A program made the position numbers and the translations under genes. Below the pieces are notes generated by a model. The model was not told where the DNA came from and did not search any database. It saw only the letters and a list, made by a program, of their open reading frames with translations. Source: Spinactinospora alkalitolerans (GTDB lineage: Bacteria; Actinomycetota; Actinomycetes; Streptosporangiales; Streptosporangiaceae). Taken from it: a DNA stretch of 64,000 nt. The stretch is taken from NCBI RefSeq assembly GCF_013408795.1, contig NZ_JACCCC010000001.1, forward strand, positions 5,890,001 through 5,954,000, in the 5' to 3' direction. Positions 47,781 through 55,756 of this stretch are shown here, piece by piece. Position 1 is the first letter of the stretch. Each line of letters begins with the position of its first letter.

Positions 47781-49859
47781 TCACAGCAGGAACCCGGGCA
47801 TGAACCAGCCCTGCGGCAGAGCCATGCCCGCGACGAACTGCAGTACCAGCAGCAGCGCCATGACCGCGACCGTGTACACGGCGATCGCCGGATACCGGAG
47901 CCGGGCGACGGCGCGCAGGAACACCGGGACGAACACCGCCGCCGCGAGCACCGCGCCGACCAGGTAGGTGATCGCGAGGAACAGGCAGAGCCAGCCGAAC
48001 GCGTAGGCCGTCCACCCGAGCTCGCCGCGCCATCTTGAGCCTGAGGCGGGCGAGGCGCGCAGGCGGTAAACCTCGCGTCCGGTTACCACCAGCGCCAGCA
48101 GCAGTCCGGCGGTGCACACCAGTTGGGGCACGAGGCGGGCGGAGGGGCTGTAGGCCTGGCTCAGCAGCAGGCCGGCGCCGAAGAGCGCGACGAACAGGGC
48201 CGCGGTCGCGGCCGGCCAGGCGGTCCCCTCGAACAGTCCGGTGTCCTGCCCGGCCTCGTGGTCCGCCTCGCCGTGCTCCGCGTTCTCCCCGCCGGTCTCC
48301 TGACCCGCGCCGGAGCCGTCGGCGGAGGTGCCGTCACCGCCACCGCCGCCGACGGAGGCGGGGACGCGCTCGTCGGCCGGAGCGTGCGCGTTGCGGCGCC
48401 GCGAGGCCCACATGGCGCCCTTGTACAGCAGCGGCGCGGCCAGAAGCCCGGCCATCACCAGGACCGCCGGTCGGCTCATCCACTCGGCCGGGGTGTAGAG
48501 GCTGTCGGTGAGGAAGTAGTAGCGCTCCAGCGGGACGCTGAGGACGAACCCGATGAGGAACGGCGCTCGAGGGTAGTCGCACATCTTCATGAACCACCCG
48601 ATGATCCCCAGCATGAGCATGATCTGCAGGACGCCGAACTCTTGCGCGGCCTGGAACGCGCTGATGAACATGATGACGATCAGCCCGGCCGCGAGGATCG
48701 GGAAGCGCACGAAGCTGAGCCGGGCGAGTGGGCCGGCCAGCAGGAAGCACAGCACGGCGCCGAGCACGGCCGCCGCCGCGAACGACCACACGATGGTGTA
48801 GACGAGATCGAGGTCTTCGCTGATCAGCGAGGGGCCGGGCTCGACGCCGAATACGAGCAGGGCCCCCAGCAGAAGGGCCGCCGCCGCGCTGCCGGGGATG
48901 CCGAACAGCAGCGTCGGGATCAGGTCTCCGGCCGAGATGGAGTTGTTGGCGCTCTCGGGGGCCGCGATGCCCCGCGGGTCGCCCTTGCCGAACCGCCGCT
49001 TGTCCTTGGAGGTGGCCACGGCCTGCCCGTAGGCCAGCCAACTGCCCGCCGTCGCGCCGACTCCAGGGAGGATGCCGGCCCACACGCCGACGAGGGCGCC
49101 GCGCAACACGTGACCCCAGTACCGCAGCACGTCGCGCACGCCCTGGCCCCAGCCGCCGGTGAGCGCGACACCGTCGGCGATGCTGGTCCTGCGCGCGATC
49201 AGCGCCATGATCTCGGCGAGGCCGAACACCCCCAGCGCGACCGCGACCAGATCCAGCCCTTCGGCGAGGAACAGCGAGTCGAAGGTGTAGCGGTATTCGG
49301 CTGAGGTGGGCGCCGCGCCGACCTGGCCCAGCAGCAGACCGAAGCAGGCGGCCAGGAGGCCCTTGGCGATGTTGCCGCGGGACAGCAGCGAGGCCAGGGA
49401 GATGCCGAGCACCGTCAGCATGAACAGCTCGGGCGAGCCGAACAGCAGGACCAGTGGCCGCGCCGCGACGATCGAGACGGTGAGGCCGAGCGCACCGATG
49501 AGGCCGCCGGCGGCCGAGGACACGAACGCGATCGACAGCGCGCGGGAGGCCTGGCCCTTCTTCGCCATGGTGTGGCCGTCAAGGAGGGTGACGCTGGACG
49601 AGGCCGAGCCCGGTATGCCGAGTAGGACCGTGCTGATGGTGTCGGAGGTGTGGATGACCGCGGCGGCGCCGATCACCAGCGCCAGGGCCTGCTGGGTCTC
49701 CAGGAGGAAGACGAACGGGAGCAGGACCGCCATGGCACCGGTGCCGCCCAGGCCGGGGATCATGCCCATGACCAGGCCGGCGAGGACGCCGATGGCCAGG
49801 GTGGCGAGCATGGCGGGGTCGAGGAGTCCGGCTAGTGCGGACAGGGCTGCGTCGATCAT
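47781..49859 (-). CDS. TctA-TctB fusion permease of a tripartite tricarboxylate transporter
   Basis: A 692-aa protein. Residues 1-500 are TctA, the large 12-helix subunit: MGMIPGLGGTGAMAVLLPFVF, HTSDTISTVLLGIPGSASSSVTLLDGHTMAKKGQASRAL, ANNSISAGDLIPTLLFGIPGSAAAALLLGAL. A charged, Gly/Glu/Asp-rich linker (about 515-565) follows. Residues 570-692 hold four helices with the TctB plan (TAALFVALFGAGLLLS, GWLCLFLAITYLVGAVLAAAVFVPVFLRAV). TctA and TctB are usually separate proteins, so this is a fusion. The TctC-like lipoprotein gene is 117 bp upstream on the same strand. Confidence 0.92.
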   Translation of the reverse strand: MIDAALSALAGLLDPAMLATLAIGVLAGLVMGMIPGLGGTGAMAVLLPFVFLLETQQALALVIGAAAVIHTSDTISTVLLGIPGSASSSVTLLDGHTMAKKGQASRALSIAFVSSAAGGLIGALGLTVSIVAARPLVLLFGSPELFMLTVLGISLASLLSRGNIAKGLLAACFGLLLGQVGAAPTSAEYRYTFDSLFLAEGLDLVAVALGVFGLAEIMALIARRTSIADGVALTGGWGQGVRDVLRYWGHVLRGALVGVWAGILPGVGATAGSWLAYGQAVATSKDKRRFGKGDPRGIAAPESANNSISAGDLIPTLLFGIPGSAAAALLLGALLVFGVEPGPSLISEDLDLVYTIVWSFAAAAVLGAVLCFLLAGPLARLSFVRFPILAAGLIVIMFISAFQAAQEFGVLQIMLMLGIIGWFMKMCDYPRAPFLIGFVLSVPLERYYFLTDSLYTPAEWMSRPAVLVMAGLLAAPLLYKGAMWASRRRNAHAPADERVPASVGGGGGDGTSADGSGAGQETGGENAEHGEADHEAGQDTGLFEGTAWPAATAALFVALFGAGLLLSQAYSPSARLVPQLVCTAGLLLALVVTGREVYRLRASPASGSRWRGELGWTAYAFGWLCLFLAITYLVGAVLAAAVFVPVFLRAVARLRYPAIAVYTVAVMALLLVLQFVAGMALPQGWFMPGFLL

Positions 49860-49975
49860 TGAGGGACCCGTCTGTTCTGCGGAACTCAGGGGACTGCGGT
49901 GGAGGGTCTCTGGAGCGCGCCGGACCTGGGGCGAGGGCGCGCGGAGCCCGGAGGAGGCGTGCGGGCGGAAGCGGC

Positions 49976-51100
49976 TCAGGCGCCGGAGACGACCGTTCCG
50001 TGCTCGGTGGCCAGCAGGTCGAACACGTAGTCGCGAACCTCCGCGGAGACGGTGAGCGCTGAGCGGATCTCCTCCTCGGCCTCGTCGCCGGCGAACACGG
50101 GGTAGCCGCCGAGCACCTTGTCGCCTTCGGAGAGGAACTCCTCGTTGTTCTCAAGGCGGCGGACGGCGTTGAAGAAGGGGGCGACGACCGAGTCGGGGGT
50201 GTCCTCAGCGACCCAGATCCCTTTCTGGTAGGAGAAGCCGGCGGCGAGGAAGGTGCGGTAGGCGTCCCAGGCAAGACCGGAGGGCGCGTCGCCGTGCACG
50301 TCCTCGTAGACATCGCGGACGCTGGGCAGGTCAGGGAGCGCGGGGTCGCCCACCACCTCGCCCGAGGGGGCGAGCCGGCCGAAGGACATCAGCGGGGTGG
50401 CGCGCCCGTCGGCGATCAAGGGCTCGACCTGGGTGAAGTAGGCCGAGGTCGTCTGGTAGTCGAGGTTGAGCTCCCCGCGTTCCAGCGCCAGGCGGGCGGG
50501 GCCGCGCCCCTCCAGGCCGAACACGCTCCGCACATCGAGGCCCAGCACGTCGAAGGCGAGCAGGACGCTGAGGTCGAGCCCGGTGGGGCTGATGCCGCCG
50601 TAGCGCAGGTCGGCGCCCTCGGAGAAGAGGTCGCCGATCCCGTGGATCCCTGCGTGGGCGGCACCGTAGACGACGCCACCGCCGGCGTTGATCACCAGGG
50701 GGCGCAGGCGGGAGAAGTCGAACTCCACCTCGGGGCGTCCGAGGAGGTACTGGAAGTAGGTGGTCCCGGAGGCCACGAGCACGGAGGAGCCGTCGTTGGC
50801 GGCCTCGCGCGCATAGCGGTTGGAGCCGATGATGCTCTCCCCGCCGGGCAGGTTCTCCGGGAGCATCCGGCAGGGGGTGTCCATGGCGCCGGTGAGGTTG
50901 GGGCCCAGGAACCGGGCCCAGACGTCGGTCCCCCCGCCCTCGGCGTAGGGGATGACCATCCGGACCTGCTCGGGAAGGGTGTCGCCCTCGGTGGCGACCG
51001 CCGCGGCGCGGTGCGGTGCGGGTGTGGCGCATCCGGCGAGCGTCAGCAACGGTAGGGACAGGGCGCCCAGGGCCCGGCGCCGGGTCAGCGAACCTGGCAT
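49976..51100 (-). CDS. TctC-type substrate-binding lipoprotein
   Basis: A 374-aa protein. A twin-Arg-like and hydrophobic signal (SLTRRRALGALSLPLLTLAGC) ends in the lipobox LAGC with Cys24, so it is a lipoprotein. The mature part shows the Bug/TctC fold: VRMVIPYAEGGGTDVWARFLGPNL (the PGGxxD-like loop), MLPENLPGGESIIGSNRYAR, TYFQYLLGRPEVEFDFS. ATG 51100 is chosen, with GGGAGGT upstream; GTG 51112 overlaps that site. It delivers a carboxylate to the TctA-TctB permease. It is preceded by operator site 2. Confidence 0.88.
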   Translation of the reverse strand: MPGSLTRRRALGALSLPLLTLAGCATPAPHRAAAVATEGDTLPEQVRMVIPYAEGGGTDVWARFLGPNLTGAMDTPCRMLPENLPGGESIIGSNRYAREAANDGSSVLVASGTTYFQYLLGRPEVEFDFSRLRPLVINAGGGVVYGAAHAGIHGIGDLFSEGADLRYGGISPTGLDLSVLLAFDVLGLDVRSVFGLEGRGPARLALERGELNLDYQTTSAYFTQVEPLIADGRATPLMSFGRLAPSGEVVGDPALPDLPSVRDVYEDVHGDAPSGLAWDAYRTFLAAGFSYQKGIWVAEDTPDSVVAPFFNAVRRLENNEEFLSEGDKVLGGYPVFAGDEAEEEIRSALTVSAEVRDYVFDLLATEHGTVVSGA

Positions 51101-51120
51101 GGTCGGGTCCACCTCCCGTT

Positions 51121-51160
51121 CCTAATTGGATTCAGATTGGATACATCTTGCACGCAACTC
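51121..51160. promoter_or_regulatory. GntR-type operator, site 2, upstream of tctC
   Basis: CCTAATTGGATTC followed by ATTGGATACATC and TTGCACGCAA (51148-51157; one mismatch from the TTGCATGCAA palindrome). Its left part matches site 3 (CCTAATTGTATCC). Confidence 0.55.
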
Positions 51161-51239
51161 GATGTGATGTAAACCCTGATCCCCGAAAAAGGAGGGGAAC
51201 GGACTGCGGAGCCGACCCGGCGCCCGGCCGGGGCGCGGG

Positions 51240-52754
51240 TCAGCCCCGCCGAGCCGCCGCGCCCGCGGCGGCTCCGGCGCGGCGGCCGAACACGGCGCCG
51301 GCGATCAGGCCGGAACCGCCCGGATAGTTGCCCGAGAACAGCCCGCCGACGATCTCACCGGCCGCGTACAGCCCTGGAATCGGCGCGCCCGCCGTGTCGA
51401 TGACGCCGGCGGAGCCGGGGGCGATCCGCAGCCCGCCGAAGGTGAAAGTGATCCCGCAGGCCACCGCGTAGCCGTAGTAGGGCGGGGAGTCGACCTGGAG
51501 CGCCCAGTTGGACTTGGGCGGCCGCACGTGCGCGGCCCGGCCGTCCTTGACGGAGGGGGTGAACTCGGGGCCGTGGACCGAGGCGTTGAAGCGCTCCACC
51601 GTACGGGTCAGCCCGCCGGGGTCGATGCCCAGCTCCGCGGCGAGCTCCTCCAGCGAGTCGGCGGTGGCGCCGGTGATGGCGTCGTTGTCGTACTCGTGCG
51701 CGCGCAGCAGCGGGCGGGTCTTGGCGTCGAAGATCTGGAAGGCGCGGCCGCCGGGCTGGCGCAGCACCTTCCGCCCGTACTTGGCGTAGGTGTAGTTGCG
51801 GTAGTCGGCCCCCTCATCGATGAAGCGCTCCCCGTCCTGGTTGACCACGATGCCCACCGGGTAGCTCTGCCGGGTCAGCCCGTTGGTCAGGTCGCGCTCG
51901 CCGCCTTCGGGCGGGGCGCCCGCGTCCCACTGCACGCTGTGGCAGGAGGACCAGTCGCCGTGCGGGGCGGCGCCGTGAGCCAAGGCCAGTCCCAGCACCT
52001 CCCCGGTGTTGAGCGGGGTTCCGCGCACGAGCGCGCGTTCCCAGCCCTCGCCGAGGTGCTTGCGGCGCAGGTCGGCACTGGACTCGAAGCCGCCGGCGGC
52101 CAGCACCACGGCTCCGGCCGCGATCCGCCGCTCCTCGCCGTCCTCCCCGCGCACCGCGACCCCCGTGACCGCCGGGCCCTCGCGCAGCAGGTCGGTCACC
52201 CGGGCGCCGTAGCGGATCTCGACGCCGCTCGCCCGCGCCGCCTCGGTGTGCTGGGCGACCAGGCCCTTGCCGCCGCCAACGGTGCCCAGGGCGAGTCCGC
52301 CGAAAAAGACCCAGACGCCGTCCTCCAGGTAGGTCTGGCGCTGGTAGAGCAGCTCCCAGCGCAGACCCTTCTCCAGGAGCCAGCGCACGGTCGCCGCGCT
52401 GTCGTCGACCATCACGCGGGTCATCTCCGGATCGTTGCGCCCATCGGTGACGCGCTCCATGTCGGCGGTGAAGGCGGAGACCGGGTAGGCGGGCAGGCGT
52501 GTGGAGTCGAGTCGCTCGTCGCAGGGGTCGTCCAGCAGTGGCCGCACGTCGGCGAGCCCGCCGTGGGCCAGCCGGAACGCACCGGCCGTGTAGTAGGAGT
52601 TGCCGCCGGCCTCGGCTTCGGGGGCCTTCTCGAGAACGAGCACGGAGGCCCCGTTCTCCCTGGCGGAGTGGGCCGCCGAAAAGGCGGCGTTGCCGCCGCC
52701 GACGACGACCACGTCGTAACGCTCCCCGTCGGCGGGGGTCCTGCTGTGGGGCAT
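51240..52754 (-). CDS. FAD-dependent tricarballylate dehydrogenase-like flavoprotein (TcuA-like)
   Basis: A 504-aa flavoprotein of the fumarate reductase/succinate dehydrogenase group. N-terminal FAD motif VVVVGGGNAAFSAAHSARENGASVLVLEKA; then GGNSYYTAGAFRLAHGG and C-terminal GRLYAAGEIVGG-like GLYAAGEIVGGLFSGNYPGGSGLIAGAVFGRRAG. The combination matches TcuA, which oxidises tricarballylate to cis-aconitate in Salmonella. No TcuB electron-transfer gene is seen nearby. ATG at 52752-52754 has GAGAGG upstream. It lies between operator sites 2 and 3 and is divergent from the nitrilase-family gene. Confidence 0.9.
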   Translation of the reverse strand: MPHSRTPADGERYDVVVVGGGNAAFSAAHSARENGASVLVLEKAPEAEAGGNSYYTAGAFRLAHGGLADVRPLLDDPCDERLDSTRLPAYPVSAFTADMERVTDGRNDPEMTRVMVDDSAATVRWLLEKGLRWELLYQRQTYLEDGVWVFFGGLALGTVGGGKGLVAQHTEAARASGVEIRYGARVTDLLREGPAVTGVAVRGEDGEERRIAAGAVVLAAGGFESSADLRRKHLGEGWERALVRGTPLNTGEVLGLALAHGAAPHGDWSSCHSVQWDAGAPPEGGERDLTNGLTRQSYPVGIVVNQDGERFIDEGADYRNYTYAKYGRKVLRQPGGRAFQIFDAKTRPLLRAHEYDNDAITGATADSLEELAAELGIDPGGLTRTVERFNASVHGPEFTPSVKDGRAAHVRPPKSNWALQVDSPPYYGYAVACGITFTFGGLRIAPGSAGVIDTAGAPIPGLYAAGEIVGGLFSGNYPGGSGLIAGAVFGRRAGAAAGAAARRG

Positions 52755-52950
52755 GCGGGCGCCTCTCTTCATCGGATGCGACGTTGGACTTATTGAGGTG
52801 GTCTCAGCAAGGGAAGGGCCCGAAGGCGCCTCCCGGACCTCCTGGGCCACAGGCCACCCGGCCCGGCTGGTCGGCGACAGCCGGAACAGGCCCACTGCGG
52901 TCCAGGAGGCATCGGGCGGGCTCCCCCGCTGCCGCCCCTCACTGCGACCA

Positions 52951-52980
52951 CCTAATTGTATCCGGATTGCATGCAATCCT
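52951..52980. promoter_or_regulatory. GntR-type operator, site 3
   Basis: The perfect 14-bp palindrome GATTGCATGCAATC (52965-52978) is preceded by CCTAATTGTATCC (52951-52963). It lies between the divergent TcuA-like and nitrilase-family genes, 40-50 bp before the latter's start. Confidence 0.7.
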
Positions 52981-53019
52981 GTGAGGGTGACGATCAGGAT
53001 GCCGATATACCGTGACGGC

Positions 53020-53722
53020 ATGCGCGATCCGCTGACCCTCGCGGTGGCCCAACCGCGACTCATCTCCCACGACGTCGCGGCGAACGCGATGGCCCACGCG
53101 GCGGCGGTTCGCTCGGCCGGTGCCCGGATCGTCGCCTTTCCCGAACTCTCCCTGACCGGATACGAGCTGGAGTCCCCGGCGCTCACAGCCGAGGACCCCC
53201 GACTCACGCCCATCGTCGGCGCCTGCGCCGAGTCGGGCGCGTTGGCGCTGGTGGGCGCCCCTGTGTTCGGCGAGGGGGAGCGGTCGCACATCGCGGCGCT
53301 GGCCGTCGACGGCACCGGAGCCACCGTGGCCTACCACAAGATGTGGTTGGGAACGACCGAGTCTCACCGGTTCGCCCCGGGCGACACGCCGGCCGTGCTG
53401 GAGGTCGACGGCTGGCGGCTCGGTCTCGCCGTCTGCAAGGACACCGGGGTTCCGCGGCACGCGGCGGACACCGCCGCCTTGGGCACCGACGCCTATGTCG
53501 CGGCCACCGTGAAGACCGCGGACGAGGCGGCCCTCCAGATCGAGCGAGCCCGTCGCGTCGCCATCGATCACCGGGTGTGGGTCGCGATCGCCAGTTTCGC
53601 GGGGGCGACCGGCGGCGGGTTCTCCAGCACCGCCGGCCGTTCCGGCGTCTGGAGGCCCGGTGGTGCCGTGGTGGCCCAGGCGGGGCCCGAGAGCGACGCC
53701 ATCGCGCGCGACGCTCAGCTGA
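53020..53722 (+). pseudogene. Nitrilase/omega-amidase-family hydrolase with altered 3' end
   Basis: About 235 aa of a carbon-nitrogen hydrolase: catalytic Glu42 (AFPELSLTGYE), Lys107 (VAYHKMWLG) and Cys139 (GLAVCKDTG), all in place. The end SDAIAR is where the family normally stops. In the frame of the catalytic domain the stop is missing, and the frame runs to 54795 as antisense of the next gene; the natural stop is one base out of frame (TGA 53720-53722, after a GCGCGCG tract), so a one-base insertion is likely. I give the intended end. Starts GTG 52987 and ATG 52999 are also possible. Confidence 0.72.
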
Positions 53723-53847
53723 CCACGGCACCAACGCCGATCTCCGGCCCGCCTGTTGACCCGCCGCCCGCACTCCCGGTTATCCACGTGACAGGGCGTG
53801 CCACCTCGATGATCCGGTCCGTTCCTCCCCCGATCTCCACCACCGTC

Positions 53848-54687
53848 TCAATCCAGGTCGTGCAGGAAGGCGAGCAGCGCCGCGGCGAGCTCGGCGGGGC
53901 CGTCCTCATGCACAAGGTGGCCGGCTCCGGGGATGGTGTGGAGCCGCGCACCGGGGATGCGGGAGGCGAGCTCACGGCCCCGCTCCACCGGAACCCAGGT
54001 GTCGTCCTCGCCCCAGCAGACCATGACGGGGATGGTGATCGTGTCGTATCTGTCCTGCATCGCGTCGGTGTAGCGCTGGTCATCAAGGCGTGCGGTGATC
54101 TGGCGGTAGAAGGCCGCCTGCCCGCCGTCGGCGAGCCATGGCTCGATCAGCGCATCAAGGGTGGCCGGGTGCAGCCCGGGGCCGCTGGCCGAGTTCACGT
54201 ACTCACGCACCAAGGCGCCGTGCAACGGGGGCGGGAGTCGGTCGAACACCGCGGCATGCTCGCCGACCAGCCGGGAGAACGGACTCCCCCAGGGAGCCAG
54301 GGAGACGGCGTCGACCAGGGCAAGCCGGCGGTAGTGCGCGTCGTGCAGCAGATGGGCGCCCAGCGCGATAGCCCCGCCGGAGTCATGGGCCGCCACCAGG
54401 GGGCGGGTCAGTCTCCAGTGCTCCAGAAGCTCGGCGAAGACCCCGCCCAGCGCGGCCAGGGAGAGGTCTTGGTCCTCGGACTTCTCCGAGAGCCCGTAGC
54501 CGGGCATGTCCCACACATGGACCCGGTGGTGGCGTGCCAGTGCGCGGGCGATGCCGCGCCAGATGAACGAGGAGAACGGCGTGCCGTGCAGCAGCACGAC
54601 GGCCTCTCCGTCCGGATTGCCGAAGCGGTCCCAGCGGACCATGCCCGAGGAGCTGCGGTAGGTGTTGTTCAGCTGCCAATCTCCCAT
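53848..54687 (-). CDS. Alpha/beta hydrolase, haloalkane-dehalogenase/epoxide-hydrolase type
   Basis: A 279-aa alpha/beta hydrolase. The oxyanion motif HGTPFSSFIWR, the strand-6 loop HVWDMPGYGLSEK, and the nucleophile elbow VAAHDSGGAIALG with Asp102 in place of the usual Ser point to the Asp-nucleophile group (HDWG-like in dehalogenases and epoxide hydrolases). The acid is probably in CWGEDDTWVP and the base His in PGAGHLVHEDGP. ATG at 54685-54687 follows an AGAGGGCGG stretch; a longer frame to 54879 is not needed. Convergent with the nitrilase-family gene. Its link to the tricarboxylate cluster is only positional. Confidence 0.85.
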   Translation of the reverse strand: MGDWQLNNTYRSSSGMVRWDRFGNPDGEAVVLLHGTPFSSFIWRGIARALARHHRVHVWDMPGYGLSEKSEDQDLSLAALGGVFAELLEHWRLTRPLVAAHDSGGAIALGAHLLHDAHYRRLALVDAVSLAPWGSPFSRLVGEHAAVFDRLPPPLHGALVREYVNSASGPGLHPATLDALIEPWLADGGQAAFYRQITARLDDQRYTDAMQDRYDTITIPVMVCWGEDDTWVPVERGRELASRIPGARLHTIPGAGHLVHEDGPAELAAALLAFLHDLD

Positions 54688-54890
54688 GGCGCCGCCCTCT
54701 TTCTCCGGTATGTGTGCACATCTGTGTGCCCAGCGACCGCGTGCGTGGCGCGGCCGGTCTCCGGAACCTACCTCCCTGTGCCCTGCCGGCCCTGATAGCG
54801 ACGACCTTCCTCGCACCGCCGGCGGTGCTGTGGCTCGGATTCTGGACGTCGGCGCTCTCCGAACCCCCGAGTGCTTCATGACACTGACGG

Positions 54891-55091
54891 ATGCGGCCCA
54901 GTTCCAATGCGAGCGGGCCCGCCCGGCGCGGGCATCATGATCTGACGCCGACCTTTGTCCTGGCCGGATTGGCCGTACTGCCGATCCCGGTGACCATCGC
55001 CGCGTGGCGGTGGCGGAGGCGGGCCCTGGTGCGCTGGGCCGCTCTCGCCCTCGCCATCGCGGTTCCGGTAATCGGCACGCTGATCATTTAG
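54891..55091 (+). CDS. Small membrane protein, doubtful
   Basis: A 66-aa frame with two hydrophobic helices (TPTFVLAGLAVLPIPVTIAAWRWRRRAL and AALALAIAVPVIGTLII) separated by a basic turn. The pattern is that of a real two-helix protein, but the start, ATG 54891, lacks a ribosome-binding site and no family is recognised. Kept at low confidence. Confidence 0.35.
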   Translation: MRPSSNASGPARRGHHDLTPTFVLAGLAVLPIPVTIAAWRWRRRALVRWAALALAIAVPVIGTLII

Positions 55092-55337
55092 GCGTGGGGC
55101 GGCCCACTCCGTGGAGACGTGCCGGCCGACCGCATCGCGGACGTGGCAGCCACGACCAGGCCGCCTCTCGTCGGAATGCTGCACCAGGGAGGGCCCGAGC
55201 CACTCGAACTGCTCGAGCAGGCCGGGGAGGAAGCCGGGGTCGATAAATACACGCTGGCCGCCGAACGCGTCCTGGGAAGGCCGCTCGGCCGTCCTCCTCA
55301 GGCGACGGAGTCGCGGCAGATGATGGGGCTCACGGCT

Positions 55338-55362
55338 CGATGAGAGTAAGACCCTCTCATCG
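55338..55362. terminator. Perfect 9-bp hairpin, possible terminator
   Basis: CGATGAGAG (55338-55346) and CTCTCATCG (55354-55362) with a 7-nt loop. No U-run; no gene ends close by. It may belong to the adjacent repeat R2. Confidence 0.4.
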
Positions 55363-55365
55363 AAC

Positions 55366-55425
55366 TTTGACCGCCGCGTTCGTGGGGTGGGGTTTCCAGG
55401 GCTCGGACCTGCTGTGCCGCCGACG
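55366..55425. repeat. Dispersed repeat R2, copy 2
   Basis: Same order of blocks as 34777-34840 (TTTGAC, GCGTTCG, GGGG, TTTCCAGG, CTCGG, CCTGCTGTGCCGCCG). Non-coding on both strands. Confidence 0.65.
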
Positions 55426-55683
55426 GCTTGCGCGCACTGCGACAGCCGGCCCCCTGGACGAACGCGATCGTCGAACATCAGCGATGCGAACAGCCACTCT
55501 GCGAGCGTCGATGTCGGCTCTTGAGTTTTGGACGGAGGCGGCGCGGCAGGTTCCGCGCCTCTGCGGCACCGGGTCGGCCGGGGCGGCACTGTGACGCTCC
55601 CTGCGGGGCCGGGGTGCCGTGGCGGGGGTGAAAACCCGTTAGGCTTACATGAGCGTGTGTGGCACGGTATGTGGTACGCGCGA

Positions 55684-55756
55684 GGGCCCTTAGCTCAACT
55701 GGCAGAGCAGCGGACTTTTAATCCGCGGGTTCAGGGTTCGATCCCCTGGGGGCCCA
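55684..55756 (+). tRNA. tRNA-Lys (anticodon TTT)
   Basis: 73 nt: acceptor GGGCCCT, D arm TAGCTCAACTGGCAGAGCA, anticodon loop CTTTTAA, T arm CAGGGTTCGATCCCCTG, discriminator A. CCA is not encoded. Integration site of the second element; the integrase reading frame crosses it on the opposite strand. Confidence 0.97.

Larger units (their letters stand above)
55092..55683. other. Gene-poor stretch before tRNA-Lys
   Basis: No convincing gene. It holds a 9-bp perfect hairpin (55338-55362), the second copy of repeat R2 (55366-55425), and otherwise frames on both strands without start signals or recognisable products. Confidence 0.5.

Noticed and set aside
52753-54795. A 680-aa open frame including the nitrilase-family protein
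   Set aside because: Upstream of about 52987 it is leader DNA, and beyond 53722 it is antisense of the alpha/beta hydrolase gene; only the middle is a real domain.
54876-55589. A 237-aa minus-strand frame before tRNA-Lys
   Set aside because: Crosses repeat R2 and the hairpin, has no ribosome-binding site and no recognisable domain; it begins in a Pro/Arg-rich region.
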